Source: Paenibacillus graminis (GTDB taxonomy: Bacteria > Bacillota > Bacilli > Paenibacillales > Paenibacillaceae). Taken from it: DNA of 64,000 bases. The stretch is taken from positions 2,666,001 to 2,730,000 of the forward strand of contig NZ_CP009287.1 of the NCBI RefSeq assembly GCF_000758705.1, read 5' to 3'. The position numbers were made by a program, and so were the translations under genes. The number at the start of each line of letters is the position of its first letter. Position 1 is the stretch's first letter. Shown one piece after another: positions 26,308 through 35,753 of the stretch. The notes beneath the pieces are model-generated. The model saw nothing but the letters and a program-made list of their open reading frames with translations, did not search any database and was not told where the DNA came from.

Positions 26308-27372
26308 ATGATGGCTGTATATACACATGAGCTTTACAACAGAATTAGCCTGGGTTGGAATCAGGATGAGAAGTTTATTCCGGAAATAGCAGCTAAGTAC
26401 CAAGAGTATATCACCGAAATATTCTTCTCACCCCCGCTTGCTTTGAAGCTAGGCAACGGTAAGGAGCATTACAAGGAACTGGAACTGGAAGCTTACAGAG
26501 AACAATTGACCGAGATTAAAGCTGCGTATCCCCACATTGGCTTAAACATGCTGTACAACTTCTTCTGTATGGGAGATCATTTAAAGCCGGATAAAATCAA
26601 GAAATTGCTAGATATTCCGCAAAAATTGGACGTAGGAATTGAGATGCTTTCCGTCTCAAACTTGCTGCTGGCCGAAATTATTATGAAAGAACTTCCCCAT
26701 ATCAAGCTCCATTTATCTGTCAGATTGAACATTGACACGTTCGAAAAAGTCGCATTTCTGGTAGATAAATACGGAGAAGATTCGATTTATTGCATCAATC
26801 TGGGCAGAAATTCGGTTTACCAGCTGCCGCTGTTTCAAAAATTAAAGAGGGAATTCCCCGGTATCAAATATAAGATAATCCTCAATGAGTTCTGCACCAG
26901 GGATTGTCTGGATTCGGATCTGCACAGCCAAATGAAGGCCCACAACTCATATTTGCACGTCGAACGGTTTCTGTGCGCTTCTTATCAAAAGCATAACTGG
27001 TGGCGCTATTTTACAGGCCAAGGTATTCTGCCGAGCGATATCCATCATTGGTTTGGCCAGATGGATATCTTCAAAATATCTTCCAGATGGCTTCCCACAG
27101 ATCAAATCGCAAAAATTATGGAGTTCTACTTGAATGGCGAGGAAGTCAGCCTGGGAGATATTATCTATACCATTGGTCAAGGCGGCACACGCTTCAGGTA
27201 TAATCCGGAGTTCATGGCCGAGATTGATGTGGACAGGAAATATCCCCAAGATTATTGGAACCGCCGCTCCAAGTGCAAGTTCAACTGTACTGAGTGCGGC
27301 TATTGCAAACAAGTAGCCGACAGCTTTCTTAAAGGGGGGAGCAACAATGGAACGGCTGTTGTCTCATCTTAA
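26308..27372 (+). CDS. U32-peptidase-like TIM-barrel protein with Cys cluster
   Basis: About 354 residues, resembling the U32 family (YhbU/UbiU-type) more than a true protease. It has repeating beta-alpha units (LNMLYNFFCMG, LHLSVRLNIDTFEKV, YKIILNEFCTRDC) and Cys196, Cys200, Cys323, Cys327, Cys330 and Cys333, the last four in CKFNCTECGYC. Known members hold a [4Fe-4S] cluster and some perform oxygen-independent hydroxylation (UbiU/V, RlhA, TrhP). Such a protein could hydroxylate a cluster intermediate; this role is inference. The start is at ATG 26308 after AGAAAGGA. Its end overlaps the next gene. Confidence 0.6.
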   Translation: MMAVYTHELYNRISLGWNQDEKFIPEIAAKYQEYITEIFFSPPLALKLGNGKEHYKELELEAYREQLTEIKAAYPHIGLNMLYNFFCMGDHLKPDKIKKLLDIPQKLDVGIEMLSVSNLLLAEIIMKELPHIKLHLSVRLNIDTFEKVAFLVDKYGEDSIYCINLGRNSVYQLPLFQKLKREFPGIKYKIILNEFCTRDCLDSDLHSQMKAHNSYLHVERFLCASYQKHNWWRYFTGQGILPSDIHHWFGQMDIFKISSRWLPTDQIAKIMEFYLNGEEVSLGDIIYTIGQGGTRFRYNPEFMAEIDVDRKYPQDYWNRRSKCKFNCTECGYCKQVADSFLKGGSNNGTAVVSS

Positions 27373-28582
27373 CTATTTAAAATTGCATGTGCCCTTTTAT
27401 ATGGAGAGAAACCACCGAGCTACTTCCATTGCGGAACTTCCAATAATGACAAAGGACATGATCCGCAAACAATACGGCGAATTCTTCAGTAATGAATTTG
27501 CCGAAGTAAAAGATCGCCTGGTTGAGTTTGTGCAGAATCCCGCAATACAAAAAGACCGTACAGACAATGAGCTGTACTTTTCCGAAGATATTATCGTTGA
27601 AGAAACTACAGGAACCAGCGGTGTTCCGTTTCGGTGTGCTAAGACCAAGCCGGAACGGGCAGTACTCTCCTTGGGGATCTGGAAGCAGAGACGGCAGGTG
27701 GACCGGGAGGTTAGCCCCGGCAATCTTTTTCAATTCAATCATATCGGCAAAGATGCTGATAAATTGGATATTTACAATTATGATCCTGAGAATTTATTGA
27801 AAATTTACGGCAAAGTCAAGGATGCAAACGCCCGCTGGCTGCATACTCCACCCAGTACCATTCAGCATCACGTTGTTTCCTTACAAAAAAATAATATTCA
27901 GCTTGATCTCCCCAAATTAAAAGTGATCGAGTGCAACGGAGAGTATCTTCGACCGGAGACGAAAAAGATACTTGAGGAATACTTCAATGTTCAGGTCGTC
28001 AATCAGTATGGAACAATTGAAACATGGACAATCGGATTAAGCTGTGCCTGCGGCAATTTACATATTAATGAGAATGTATATGTTGAACTGGTTGATGATG
28101 ACAACAATCCTATCACAAAGCCCCTTGTAACGGGACGGCTACTGTTGACTGCGCTTTCGAATCGGTTGCTACCCTTTACACGCTATCTGTCGGGCGATTA
28201 CGGATACTTTAATGAAGATACTTGCGGTTGCGGCAATCCTGGCCCAACATTTACAATCCTTGAAGGCCGGGAGATCAATCTGATCAAAGGCTGCAAAGAA
28301 AAATTGTACGGAAATGTGTTTTTTCATCAGATGGTTAGAAGAGTGCTTAGAGAGCGGCAGATTCCCGGGCTGGAATATATACAAGTCATTCAATCCAATT
28401 TGGACCATTTCAATGTCTATACGAATTATTTTGATGAGGTAGAAGTGTTCATGGAATTATTCGCTTCCGCAGCCTGTCTGTGTATGGAGCGAGACGTTGC
28501 CTTTCAGCACAATATTTTAAGCGAGAGTGAAATTGTACGGAAGCAGCGAGAGAAGCCGAATGTATTCATTTGCAGATGTTAG
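27347..28582 (+). CDS. PaaK-like adenylate-forming enzyme
   Basis: A 411-residue member of the phenylacetate-CoA ligase/coenzyme F390 synthetase group. The ATP loop is EETTGTSGVPF, the central motif is NQYGTIETW, and a Cys-rich metal site (CACGNLH, and CGCGNPGP) is seen. The final small domain is short. Such enzymes activate a carboxylate as AMP ester and pass it to CoA, to a carrier protein or to an amine. It overlaps the U32-like gene by 26 bases. With a second adenylate-forming enzyme next to it, two different acids appear to be activated. Confidence 0.82.
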   Translation: MERLLSHLNYLKLHVPFYMERNHRATSIAELPIMTKDMIRKQYGEFFSNEFAEVKDRLVEFVQNPAIQKDRTDNELYFSEDIIVEETTGTSGVPFRCAKTKPERAVLSLGIWKQRRQVDREVSPGNLFQFNHIGKDADKLDIYNYDPENLLKIYGKVKDANARWLHTPPSTIQHHVVSLQKNNIQLDLPKLKVIECNGEYLRPETKKILEEYFNVQVVNQYGTIETWTIGLSCACGNLHINENVYVELVDDDNNPITKPLVTGRLLLTALSNRLLPFTRYLSGDYGYFNEDTCGCGNPGPTFTILEGREINLIKGCKEKLYGNVFFHQMVRRVLRERQIPGLEYIQVIQSNLDHFNVYTNYFDEVEVFMELFASAACLCMERDVAFQHNILSESEIVRKQREKPNVFICRC

Positions 28583-28597
28583 AGATGGGGAATGCCG

Positions 28598-30142
28598 ATG
28601 AGTAGAATGAACAGGCTGTTTCCGGACCTGAATTCGTTCAAAGACAGCTTGCTCCAGTGGGGCAGCTGGACGGGCGATTATACTTGGCTCTGCGACAATT
28701 CAACACGGGTGTCACAACGACTGCATGAGCTGGGAATTACCCGGTATATGAATGTAGTTATGATGATGCGGAACTCCCCGGCAATGCTTAGTGCAATTCT
28801 TGGAGCACTTGCTTGCGATGGAGTTGTTGTTCCCCTCTATCACAACACGCCGGCGCGTTCATTCGAGTTCATCATTCACGAAACGCAGCCCTTTGCTGTT
28901 ATATTTGACCGGAGTTGCATCGATAAAGAAGTGCTTACGCTTCTCAGAAACAAAGTGCATGCGGTACTTTGTATCGACTTCTGCGAAGGAAGCGGGCAAC
29001 TGGCCATTGAGGAGATAGCTTCTCCGGCCGGCAGCTTGGCGCCAAGATTGATGGATGAGGATGTATGTGAAATATTGTTCACCTCAGGCTCAACAGGCAC
29101 TCCCAAGGGTGTGCTGCTCACAGAGGACAATGTTAAGCATTGCGCCACCAGTGTACACACTTATCTGGAATTACAGTCAGCCGACAAAGTTCTCTTGACC
29201 AAACCTTTAGCTCACTCATCCGGTATGAATTCCGAATTGTTTGCCGCGTTATCGGTTGGAGCTTCTATTGTAATTGAACCTGAAGTGCTGGTTCTTTCCC
29301 GGCTGATCAGAGTAATCAGGAATTATGGAGTCACTGTTTTTTTTACGGTTCCTACATTGCTTGAACTGATAAGGAAAGCGGGGCTATTGCCCCGGTTCAG
29401 GGAGACGAAATTGCGGATTATTCACTTTTACGGCGCTCCGGCCGGTCAATCTCTTATCCAGGCTTTGATATCTGAAGTTCCCCAGGCAGAGATTATTTAT
29501 GGTTATGGAATATCGGAAGCGGCCTCGCGGGTCACATATATCAAGACAAGAGAGCTGGGTCTTCTCACTGGCTCTTCTGGCAAGCCTATCGCAGGAGTGC
29601 AAGTGGATATTCAGAGGCCGGATGGAACATCCGCCGAAGCCGGCGAAATCGGTGAGGTTGCTATAGCGGGTCCAACATTGATGAAAGGTTACTTGTCCGA
29701 AACAACCGCAGCGCCATTCCGCGCAGGCTGGCTGCTCACCGGGGATATTGGCTGGCTGGACAACGACGGTTATTTGTTTCTTTGCGGGCGTAAAGATGAC
29801 ATGATTATCAAGGCCGGGCTTAATATATATCCAACCGAGATCGAAGAGGTCTTATTGGAGCACGATGATGTTCATCTGGCTTTGGTTAAGGAAGAAAGCG
29901 ATCACTTGGGAGGCAGCAGAATAGCCGCCTATATAGAAGCTTGCTCTGGACAAATATTGTCCACTGCAGATTTAGTCCGTCATTGCCGGCTAAGACTGGA
30001 TCATCGCAAAGTGCCGGCGGCCTTTTATTTTGTGGACAAGCTGGAGCGGGGGTTAACCGGTAAAATCAACCGAAAGGGAAGTGGGGGCAATGGCGATGAG
30101 ATCCGTCCAGCAAGAAGTTTGGAAGTTAATCAAGGAGATTAA
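28598..30142 (+). CDS. Class I adenylate-forming enzyme (acyl-CoA synthetase/A-domain type)
   Basis: About 514 residues with the full set of core motifs: LFTSGSTGTPKGVLLT (A3), YGYGISEAA (A5), TGDIGWLDNDGYLFLCGRKDD (A7-A8), IKAGLNIYPTEIEEVL, and a C-terminal GLTGKINRKG (A10 lysine). An acyl carrier protein gene overlaps its 3' end, so the probable job is to load that carrier with an amino or carboxylic acid. ATG 28598 is better spaced from ATGGGGA than ATG 28592. The substrate cannot be predicted by eye. Confidence 0.88.
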   Translation: MSRMNRLFPDLNSFKDSLLQWGSWTGDYTWLCDNSTRVSQRLHELGITRYMNVVMMMRNSPAMLSAILGALACDGVVVPLYHNTPARSFEFIIHETQPFAVIFDRSCIDKEVLTLLRNKVHAVLCIDFCEGSGQLAIEEIASPAGSLAPRLMDEDVCEILFTSGSTGTPKGVLLTEDNVKHCATSVHTYLELQSADKVLLTKPLAHSSGMNSELFAALSVGASIVIEPEVLVLSRLIRVIRNYGVTVFFTVPTLLELIRKAGLLPRFRETKLRIIHFYGAPAGQSLIQALISEVPQAEIIYGYGISEAASRVTYIKTRELGLLTGSSGKPIAGVQVDIQRPDGTSAEAGEIGEVAIAGPTLMKGYLSETTAAPFRAGWLLTGDIGWLDNDGYLFLCGRKDDMIIKAGLNIYPTEIEEVLLEHDDVHLALVKEESDHLGGSRIAAYIEACSGQILSTADLVRHCRLRLDHRKVPAAFYFVDKLERGLTGKINRKGSGGNGDEIRPARSLEVNQGD

Positions 30143-30359
30143 ACCCGAAATGGATTTACCCGATTCAGCGGCTCCTGATACGGATCTGATGAACAGTCTA
30201 GGATTCGATTCCATTCAGTTAATCCAGCTGATAGTGAACTTAGAGACAGCGCTGGATTTTGAATTTGAAGACCAGGATATGTCGATGGAACACTTTTTGA
30301 AATTGGAAGATTTAGTTCATTTGGTAGAGCAACGGATCACAGAACAAACCACATTATAA
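30096..30359 (+). CDS. Acyl/peptidyl carrier protein
   Basis: An 87-residue stand-alone carrier with the phosphopantetheine site Ser39 in LMNSLGFDSIQLIQL and an acidic four-helix pattern. AAGTGGGGG lies at proper distance from ATG 30096. The gene overlaps the adenylate-forming enzyme gene, the classic arrangement of a discrete loading pair. The presence of a carrier without condensation or ketosynthase domains is like butirosin-type pathways, where an amino acid is built up on a carrier and then transferred. Confidence 0.9.
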   Translation: MRSVQQEVWKLIKEIKPEMDLPDSAAPDTDLMNSLGFDSIQLIQLIVNLETALDFEFEDQDMSMEHFLKLEDLVHLVEQRITEQTTL

Positions 30360-30379
30360 AAACCCCGGAGGTAATAGAC

Positions 30380-31381
30380 ATGATTTCGTACATTTTAGAA
30401 GGACCCAAAAATATGATACCGGTGGATGCTGAAATTCCGGAGCCGTCCCCGTATGAAGTCCGCATCAAAATAGCTTATACCGGTGTATGCGCCTCGGATA
30501 TTTCCATCTATCTCGGTAAACGATCGCCGGAAATGTATACGGAAGGCCCAGTATTGCTTGGTCATGAACCATCGGGAGTTATAGACAAGGTAGGGAGCAT
30601 GGTCACCGGTTTAAGGGTTGGTGACCGTGTTACCTGTATAGGTGTCTGGGGCTGTTTCTCCGAATATGTAGTCACCGAGCCGATGAATGTGTTAAAGCTG
30701 CACCCTGATCTTTCTTTAGTTGACAGCAGTATAGTTGAAGTTTTGCCGAGTATAGCGATGACAGCCATGAAAACGGGAATCACGGAATCGAGCGATGTTC
30801 TGATCTATGGTCAAGGTTTGACCGGACTGATCATGACCCGACTGGTCCGGTTCTTCGGTTGTAAAAAACTGATCGTTGCCGATTTATATGAAGAAAAGCT
30901 GCGGATTGCCAAAGAATTCGGTGCAACTTACTTCATTAATGCTTCTACCGAAAATGTGACAGAGCGAATCAAAGAAATTGTTCCTGAAGGCGTTGATATT
31001 GCCATTATTGCCACGCGGGACGGCAATGATGTGGAGAAAGCTATCGACTGGACCAGAATAAGAGGGAAGATCGTTAACTTTGGCGGAATTGGCCCCTGTG
31101 ACGGATTTGACTACTTTAAACTGCACAGAAAGGGACTTTCTGTGGTTAAAGAAAGTATGAATATTTCAGGTGTATTCGAGCACCGCAAACTATGGCGTGA
31201 TGCGATGGAGTTGGTCGCCGACGGGATTCTGCCGACACCGCGCCTTCGGACGCATATTTTTCCTATGGATCAATTACAACAAGCTCTCGATTTACGTGCA
31301 GAATGCAGTGCCGATGCGATTCATGTGTTGATGGAGAATGAGTGGGCGCGCGAAAAAAGGCTCAACGGAGAATTCTTCTAA
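30380..31381 (+). CDS. Zinc-type medium-chain dehydrogenase
   Basis: A 333-residue MDR-family protein similar to alcohol/sorbitol/threonine dehydrogenases. Catalytic zinc ligands are seen at GVCASD (Cys) and GHEPSG (His-Glu), and a glycine-rich nucleotide-binding segment around LIYGQGLTGLIM. The four-cysteine structural-zinc lobe of classical members is absent. It should oxidise or reduce an alcohol/carbonyl of a pathway intermediate with NAD(P). A CCGGAGG ribosome site precedes it. Confidence 0.85.
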   Translation: MISYILEGPKNMIPVDAEIPEPSPYEVRIKIAYTGVCASDISIYLGKRSPEMYTEGPVLLGHEPSGVIDKVGSMVTGLRVGDRVTCIGVWGCFSEYVVTEPMNVLKLHPDLSLVDSSIVEVLPSIAMTAMKTGITESSDVLIYGQGLTGLIMTRLVRFFGCKKLIVADLYEEKLRIAKEFGATYFINASTENVTERIKEIVPEGVDIAIIATRDGNDVEKAIDWTRIRGKIVNFGGIGPCDGFDYFKLHRKGLSVVKESMNISGVFEHRKLWRDAMELVADGILPTPRLRTHIFPMDQLQQALDLRAECSADAIHVLMENEWAREKRLNGEFF

Positions 31382-31404
31382 GCCTTAATGACAGGGGGAT
31401 CGGA

Positions 31405-32289
31405 ATGGATCAGCATAAAGGCAATATGATTGCAACTTATAGTGAAAGCCGTCAAGGCAACATTGTTAAAGCCGGGAGCACCAAAGGATTTATGAATCTT
31501 GGATATGAACGGTACTCTCTTGAAAAGACAAGCTCCAGACAGAAGCAAATCCAGATGGTTGACCATATTTTCGAATTGCTCAAACCGGAAGTGAATGAAG
31601 ATATAGCAGATGTGGGCTGTGGTATTGGCGGAGCTATGACGAGGCTTTTAAGTACATTTTCAGTCAAGTCTGTGACCGGTTTCAATATTGATCCGCTGCA
31701 GCTTGAAGCGTGCCGAAGCCTGCTGGAAGAATATCGTGTAGTGCAGCGAGCCCATTTGAACGAAGTCAACCTGGAAGAGGAAGGCCTCAGAGGACAACTC
31801 TTTGATAAGATATACGGCATTGAAATCTTGACCCATATCCGTAATAAAGAGAAATTTCTACAGCATTTATACAATGGAATCAAACCTGGCGGCAGACTGG
31901 TTTTGGCTTACACCACGTTGGCAAGGCCGTTTCATGAATTCCGGGGTGAAGATCAGGAGTTTATGCTGAAGATCGGAGAGTACTTCAAAGAGACACCGGA
32001 GGACTTTCTGACGGAACGGGATTATAAAGAATTGCTAAATGACGTAGGCTTTCGCGAAGAAAAGACAGTCAATGTTTCGGATCATGTCTTCCCACACCGG
32101 CACGCCCATATGGCTAAAACTTATGCACAGCTGAATTCCAAGAACCTGATTGTCAAAACAGTGAGTTCGTATTATTGGAAGAACAAAGAACGGTGCGATA
32201 TCGATTATCTGAATACGTTCCTTAAAGATCAAATAGCGAAGCATCAATGCAGGATGTACGAGTATTATTTGACCGCTTGGAGGAAATAA
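31405..32289 (+). CDS. SAM-dependent class I methyltransferase
   Basis: About 294 residues with motif I IADVGCGIGGAMTRL near residue 70, a FDKIYGIEILTHI acidic strand and the Erg6/tocopherol-methyltransferase-like layout of small-molecule methyltransferases. The AGGGGG at 31393-31399 sets the ATG at 31405; upstream codons belong to the overlap with the dehydrogenase 3' end. The substrate (O, N or C position of the product) is unknown. Confidence 0.85.
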   Translation: MDQHKGNMIATYSESRQGNIVKAGSTKGFMNLGYERYSLEKTSSRQKQIQMVDHIFELLKPEVNEDIADVGCGIGGAMTRLLSTFSVKSVTGFNIDPLQLEACRSLLEEYRVVQRAHLNEVNLEEEGLRGQLFDKIYGIEILTHIRNKEKFLQHLYNGIKPGGRLVLAYTTLARPFHEFRGEDQEFMLKIGEYFKETPEDFLTERDYKELLNDVGFREEKTVNVSDHVFPHRHAHMAKTYAQLNSKNLIVKTVSSYYWKNKERCDIDYLNTFLKDQIAKHQCRMYEYYLTAWRK

Positions 32290-32343
32290 ACGACGAATAT
32301 CGCCGGGATAACCGCATAAGTCGAAAAATAAGGGGGTTTCGTA

Positions 32344-34053
32344 ATGGACTTGGATTTACTCTTAATCTCTCCTCCGTATTGGGATTTTTACTCTCCCTTT
32401 CTGGCTTTGCCGAGTTTGAGCGGATTTCTGCGTTCCAAAGGATTCGCTGTACGGCAGCTTGATTTGAATATTGTTCATTTCAACCGGATGATCGATAAGC
32501 AGGGGTACGCCATTCTTAAAGAACTGCAAAATAATGATGTTTATGACGGTCTGGACACTGCATATAAAAATGTGTTCAAAGCAAACGATGCAAAAGAGTT
32601 TACCAGAAAGAGTGCCTTTATACAGCCGGGACAATTAAGCGGACAATTTCTCAAGAAAAATTTCTATCAATTTACATTGGATGAAATTAATTTTTTGGAT
32701 GGCATTTTTCATTATATTTATTTTAATCAGCTGTATAAAAAGAACTATTGGAATAAATTAATGGAGTTTGAACTGGACAGTATTATGGAGGAGGTTAGCA
32801 GCGAGCTGTTAACGGACACCTTGCTTGGCAACGGATGCATGACGTTGATTCAGCAAGGGCTTCGGCTGATCGGATTTTCCAGTACCAGCTTCGATCAATT
32901 CATTGTTTCCTGCATTTACGCCAGGATGATTAAAAGGATACACCCTGAGGTAAAAATTGTATTTGGCGGCAGCTACATCCCTGTGCTTATGAAGACGGTG
33001 CGCCCTGACAAACAGAGAAAGATCTTCGATTTATGTGATTATATAGTAAACGGAGAAGGAGAAACCGCCCTGGAGTTAATTATTCAGCACACCTCCAATG
33101 GACAAGGCGAATTAGCGGATATTCCTAATCTTTGCTTTATGGACTCTTCGGGACAGGTTGTTCATAATGCGGCTAAATTTGAAAATTTTCAACAGCTGCC
33201 GGAACCTGACTTCAACGATTTGGATTTTGAATTATACTTGATGCCTGAAATTATGCTTCCCTATCAGAGCTCACGCGGTTGTTTTTGGGGCCACTGTACA
33301 TTTTGCGACCATGATGCCAATTACCGGTATAATTTTAGAAGCAAAACTGCTGAGACGGTTGTAGAAAATTTAGCTGCTTTGAAAAAAAAATATAACAACC
33401 AACATATACAATTTGTCGATGAAGCAATTAAACCGGAGAAACTGAAGGAAATTGTAGCGGAGATGGAAGAACGTGAATTGAACTCGTTGGATTGGATGTA
33501 TTACTCCCGGATCAGCGGGGAATATACGGATGATCTTGTACAGAGAGCCAAAGCTTTAGGTTGCCGGCTGGTTTTGTTTGGCGTAGAAACGTTTAATTTG
33601 CGGCTTATAAAAATGATTCGTAAAGGCATTTCCGAGAAAAACATATCCAAAAATTTAAGTATGTTTAGTAAATTTGGAATTAAGAATATAATATGGATGA
33701 TTTGTGGGTTTCCTTCACAAAGGGAAGAAGAGATATGGTATGATATTGATAAACTTAAGGAAAATTCACCCAATTTAAAGGGGGTTTTCGCCGGTTTGTA
33801 CCGCTTGGAACGCAACTGCGATATGTACAGTGCACCGGAAAAATTCAATATCATTGATTCTGACCCGGATAATCCGTACATCTTCAAATCGCATTACAAC
33901 GGTGAACTGATCGATCAAAACCAAATCTTCTCTCTTTACAAACAGGAATATGCTCCGCTTGTGAGTGAGCTTTCCCGCTCTCACAACAGATATATTATCT
34001 ATTTTCGCCAGGAGGAACAGGATAAGTCAATGGAAAGGGGCTTGTCCAAATGA
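32344..34053 (+). CDS. B12-binding-domain radical SAM protein, CX4CX2C type
   Basis: 569 residues. The N-terminal 150-250 residues contain a cobalamin-binding-like Rossmann region (LLLISPPYWDF, then KIVFGGSYIPVL, YIVNGEGETALELI). The radical SAM core has SSRGCFWGHCTFCDHD, so the cluster cysteines are Cys313, Cys318 and Cys321: CX4CX2C instead of the usual CX3CX2C. The family makes C-methylations or other radical rearrangements at unactivated carbons. It overlaps the second radical SAM gene by 4 bases. Confidence 0.85.
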   Translation: MDLDLLLISPPYWDFYSPFLALPSLSGFLRSKGFAVRQLDLNIVHFNRMIDKQGYAILKELQNNDVYDGLDTAYKNVFKANDAKEFTRKSAFIQPGQLSGQFLKKNFYQFTLDEINFLDGIFHYIYFNQLYKKNYWNKLMEFELDSIMEEVSSELLTDTLLGNGCMTLIQQGLRLIGFSSTSFDQFIVSCIYARMIKRIHPEVKIVFGGSYIPVLMKTVRPDKQRKIFDLCDYIVNGEGETALELIIQHTSNGQGELADIPNLCFMDSSGQVVHNAAKFENFQQLPEPDFNDLDFELYLMPEIMLPYQSSRGCFWGHCTFCDHDANYRYNFRSKTAETVVENLAALKKKYNNQHIQFVDEAIKPEKLKEIVAEMEERELNSLDWMYYSRISGEYTDDLVQRAKALGCRLVLFGVETFNLRLIKMIRKGISEKNISKNLSMFSKFGIKNIIWMICGFPSQREEEIWYDIDKLKENSPNLKGVFAGLYRLERNCDMYSAPEKFNIIDSDPDNPYIFKSHYNGELIDQNQIFSLYKQEYAPLVSELSRSHNRYIIYFRQEEQDKSMERGLSK

Positions 34054-35753
34054 ATGTAGCGCTCTGGCATTATACCAATGAGAATGACAAGTCTACGTAT
34101 ATGCCTCTTGGAATTCGTTATCTTAAATCTTATGCCGAACAATATTGTGAACAATATCACAATGTTACGATAATCGAACGGCTTCACGAGTTGACGGATG
34201 ATGTGGATGTTGTGGCTATATCCTGCATGTCGCAAGATTTTGAACTTTTAAAGGAGCAGTTACAGGAGATTCGGAAACGGGTGCGGGACATTGTTCTGGG
34301 GGGATATCATATTTCCTTAATGCCGGAAACGCTTCCGGAGGAAATTGCTGTTGGCGTAAGATTTGAAGGAGAAGAAACCTTCAGAGAGATTCTGGATATT
34401 AGAGCCAGGAACGGTTCCTTGTTGCCTGAGTACTTAAGTGATGTCAAGGGAATTGTATACCGCAATAAAGGAAACGTGCAGATCAATCCCTTGCGTGAGC
34501 CGATCAAGAAAATGGAAACGGTCCCTTTTCCCGACAGAACCTCTTTAATGAAACCGTGGTGGCAAAAGAAACAAAACCTGTTTTCCTCACGGGGTTGCCC
34601 TTTTAAATGTGTATTCTGCTCTTCCACCAATTTCTGGAGCCGGTTTAGAAGATTCAGCGCAGAGTATGTGGTTGACGAGATTTCTGCCATCCTAAGAGAC
34701 TTCCCAGACACTCAGGAAATCACTTTCGTGGATGATTTGTTTACCGCTGACCGAAAACGACTGCGTAACATTATCAGTCTTATGGAAGAACGCAATATTC
34801 TGGGAAAATTGCTTATCAACATCTCTATCCGTGCAGATCAGGTAGATGATGAAATGTGCCAGCTGCTTAAGGTGTTGAATGCCAATTTCATTTATTTCGG
34901 TATGGAGTCTGCGAGCCCCCGTATTCTGAATTACCTCAAGAAAGGCACTTTAACCGTGCCTCAGATACAGAATGCACTTGATTTACTTTACCGGAACGGC
35001 ATTCCCATCAGTGCCTCAATCATTGTCGGTTCTCCTGGAGAGACTGAAGAAGATCTGCGGATGACCTATGATTTTGTTGTCAGGAATATGCGTGAAGGAA
35101 AGCTGAATGAAGTGGCTGCGAACATTTTGTCTCCGATGCCTGGTACGGAGCTCTGGGAGGAGGGCAAGACAAGGGGGATCATACAGGAGCCTGTAGAGTG
35201 GAACCGTATGCTTTATTATGGATATACGCATACTGAGAAGTTCTATAATAGGCCCTTTCAGGAATGGGTCAAACTAAGAAGCCAGAACGACAGCTTTTAT
35301 TTGAATGATGAGATGATGTCTCAGCACCGGCTCTATGAAATTATGCTGGAATACGATGTGCAGATCAAAAAGATATTTGTTGAACGGATCTACCGAAAAT
35401 ATCGGGTTCTTATCGAAAATACTCTTGCGCAGCTCCAGCCGGGCCGGAAATTGATTGTGTATCACGTGAATGAAATTTCATATGCACTGGTCCATCTTCT
35501 AAGAGAACAGAACTTTGAGGTCTCCTATGTAATAACGGATGATGATGAGATGAACTATACATACCTGTCTGATGTACCGGTGCTTCAATCCGGACAATGG
35601 TCCCGAATTAAGGATGACCACATTGTAATCAGCTGCAGCGAAAAAGACTCCGTTGAAGTAGAACACTTTACAGAGAAAAAAAAGCTGGACCTGATCAATT
35701 TAATGGCAGTAACACTCCGGGTAGGAGGGGAAAAGGTTGTTGAAGCAGAGTGA
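34050..35753 (+). CDS. B12-binding-domain radical SAM protein
   Basis: 567 residues. The N-terminal cobalamin-binding region shows DVVAISCMSQDFELLKEQL, IVLGGYHISLMPE and GVRFEGEETF. The radical SAM core has the canonical SSRGCPFKCVFCSS with Cys183, Cys187 and Cys190, followed by FVDDLF, FGMESASPRILNYLKKG and SIIVGSPGETEEDL. A C-terminal domain of about 150 residues ends in a Rossmann-like strand (KLIVYHVNEISYALVHLLRE) that I cannot assign. It works beside the first radical SAM protein; whether both bind B12 needs structure or chemistry. Confidence 0.87.
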   Translation: MNVALWHYTNENDKSTYMPLGIRYLKSYAEQYCEQYHNVTIIERLHELTDDVDVVAISCMSQDFELLKEQLQEIRKRVRDIVLGGYHISLMPETLPEEIAVGVRFEGEETFREILDIRARNGSLLPEYLSDVKGIVYRNKGNVQINPLREPIKKMETVPFPDRTSLMKPWWQKKQNLFSSRGCPFKCVFCSSTNFWSRFRRFSAEYVVDEISAILRDFPDTQEITFVDDLFTADRKRLRNIISLMEERNILGKLLINISIRADQVDDEMCQLLKVLNANFIYFGMESASPRILNYLKKGTLTVPQIQNALDLLYRNGIPISASIIVGSPGETEEDLRMTYDFVVRNMREGKLNEVAANILSPMPGTELWEEGKTRGIIQEPVEWNRMLYYGYTHTEKFYNRPFQEWVKLRSQNDSFYLNDEMMSQHRLYEIMLEYDVQIKKIFVERIYRKYRVLIENTLAQLQPGRKLIVYHVNEISYALVHLLREQNFEVSYVITDDDEMNYTYLSDVPVLQSGQWSRIKDDHIVISCSEKDSVEVEHFTEKKKLDLINLMAVTLRVGGEKVVEAE

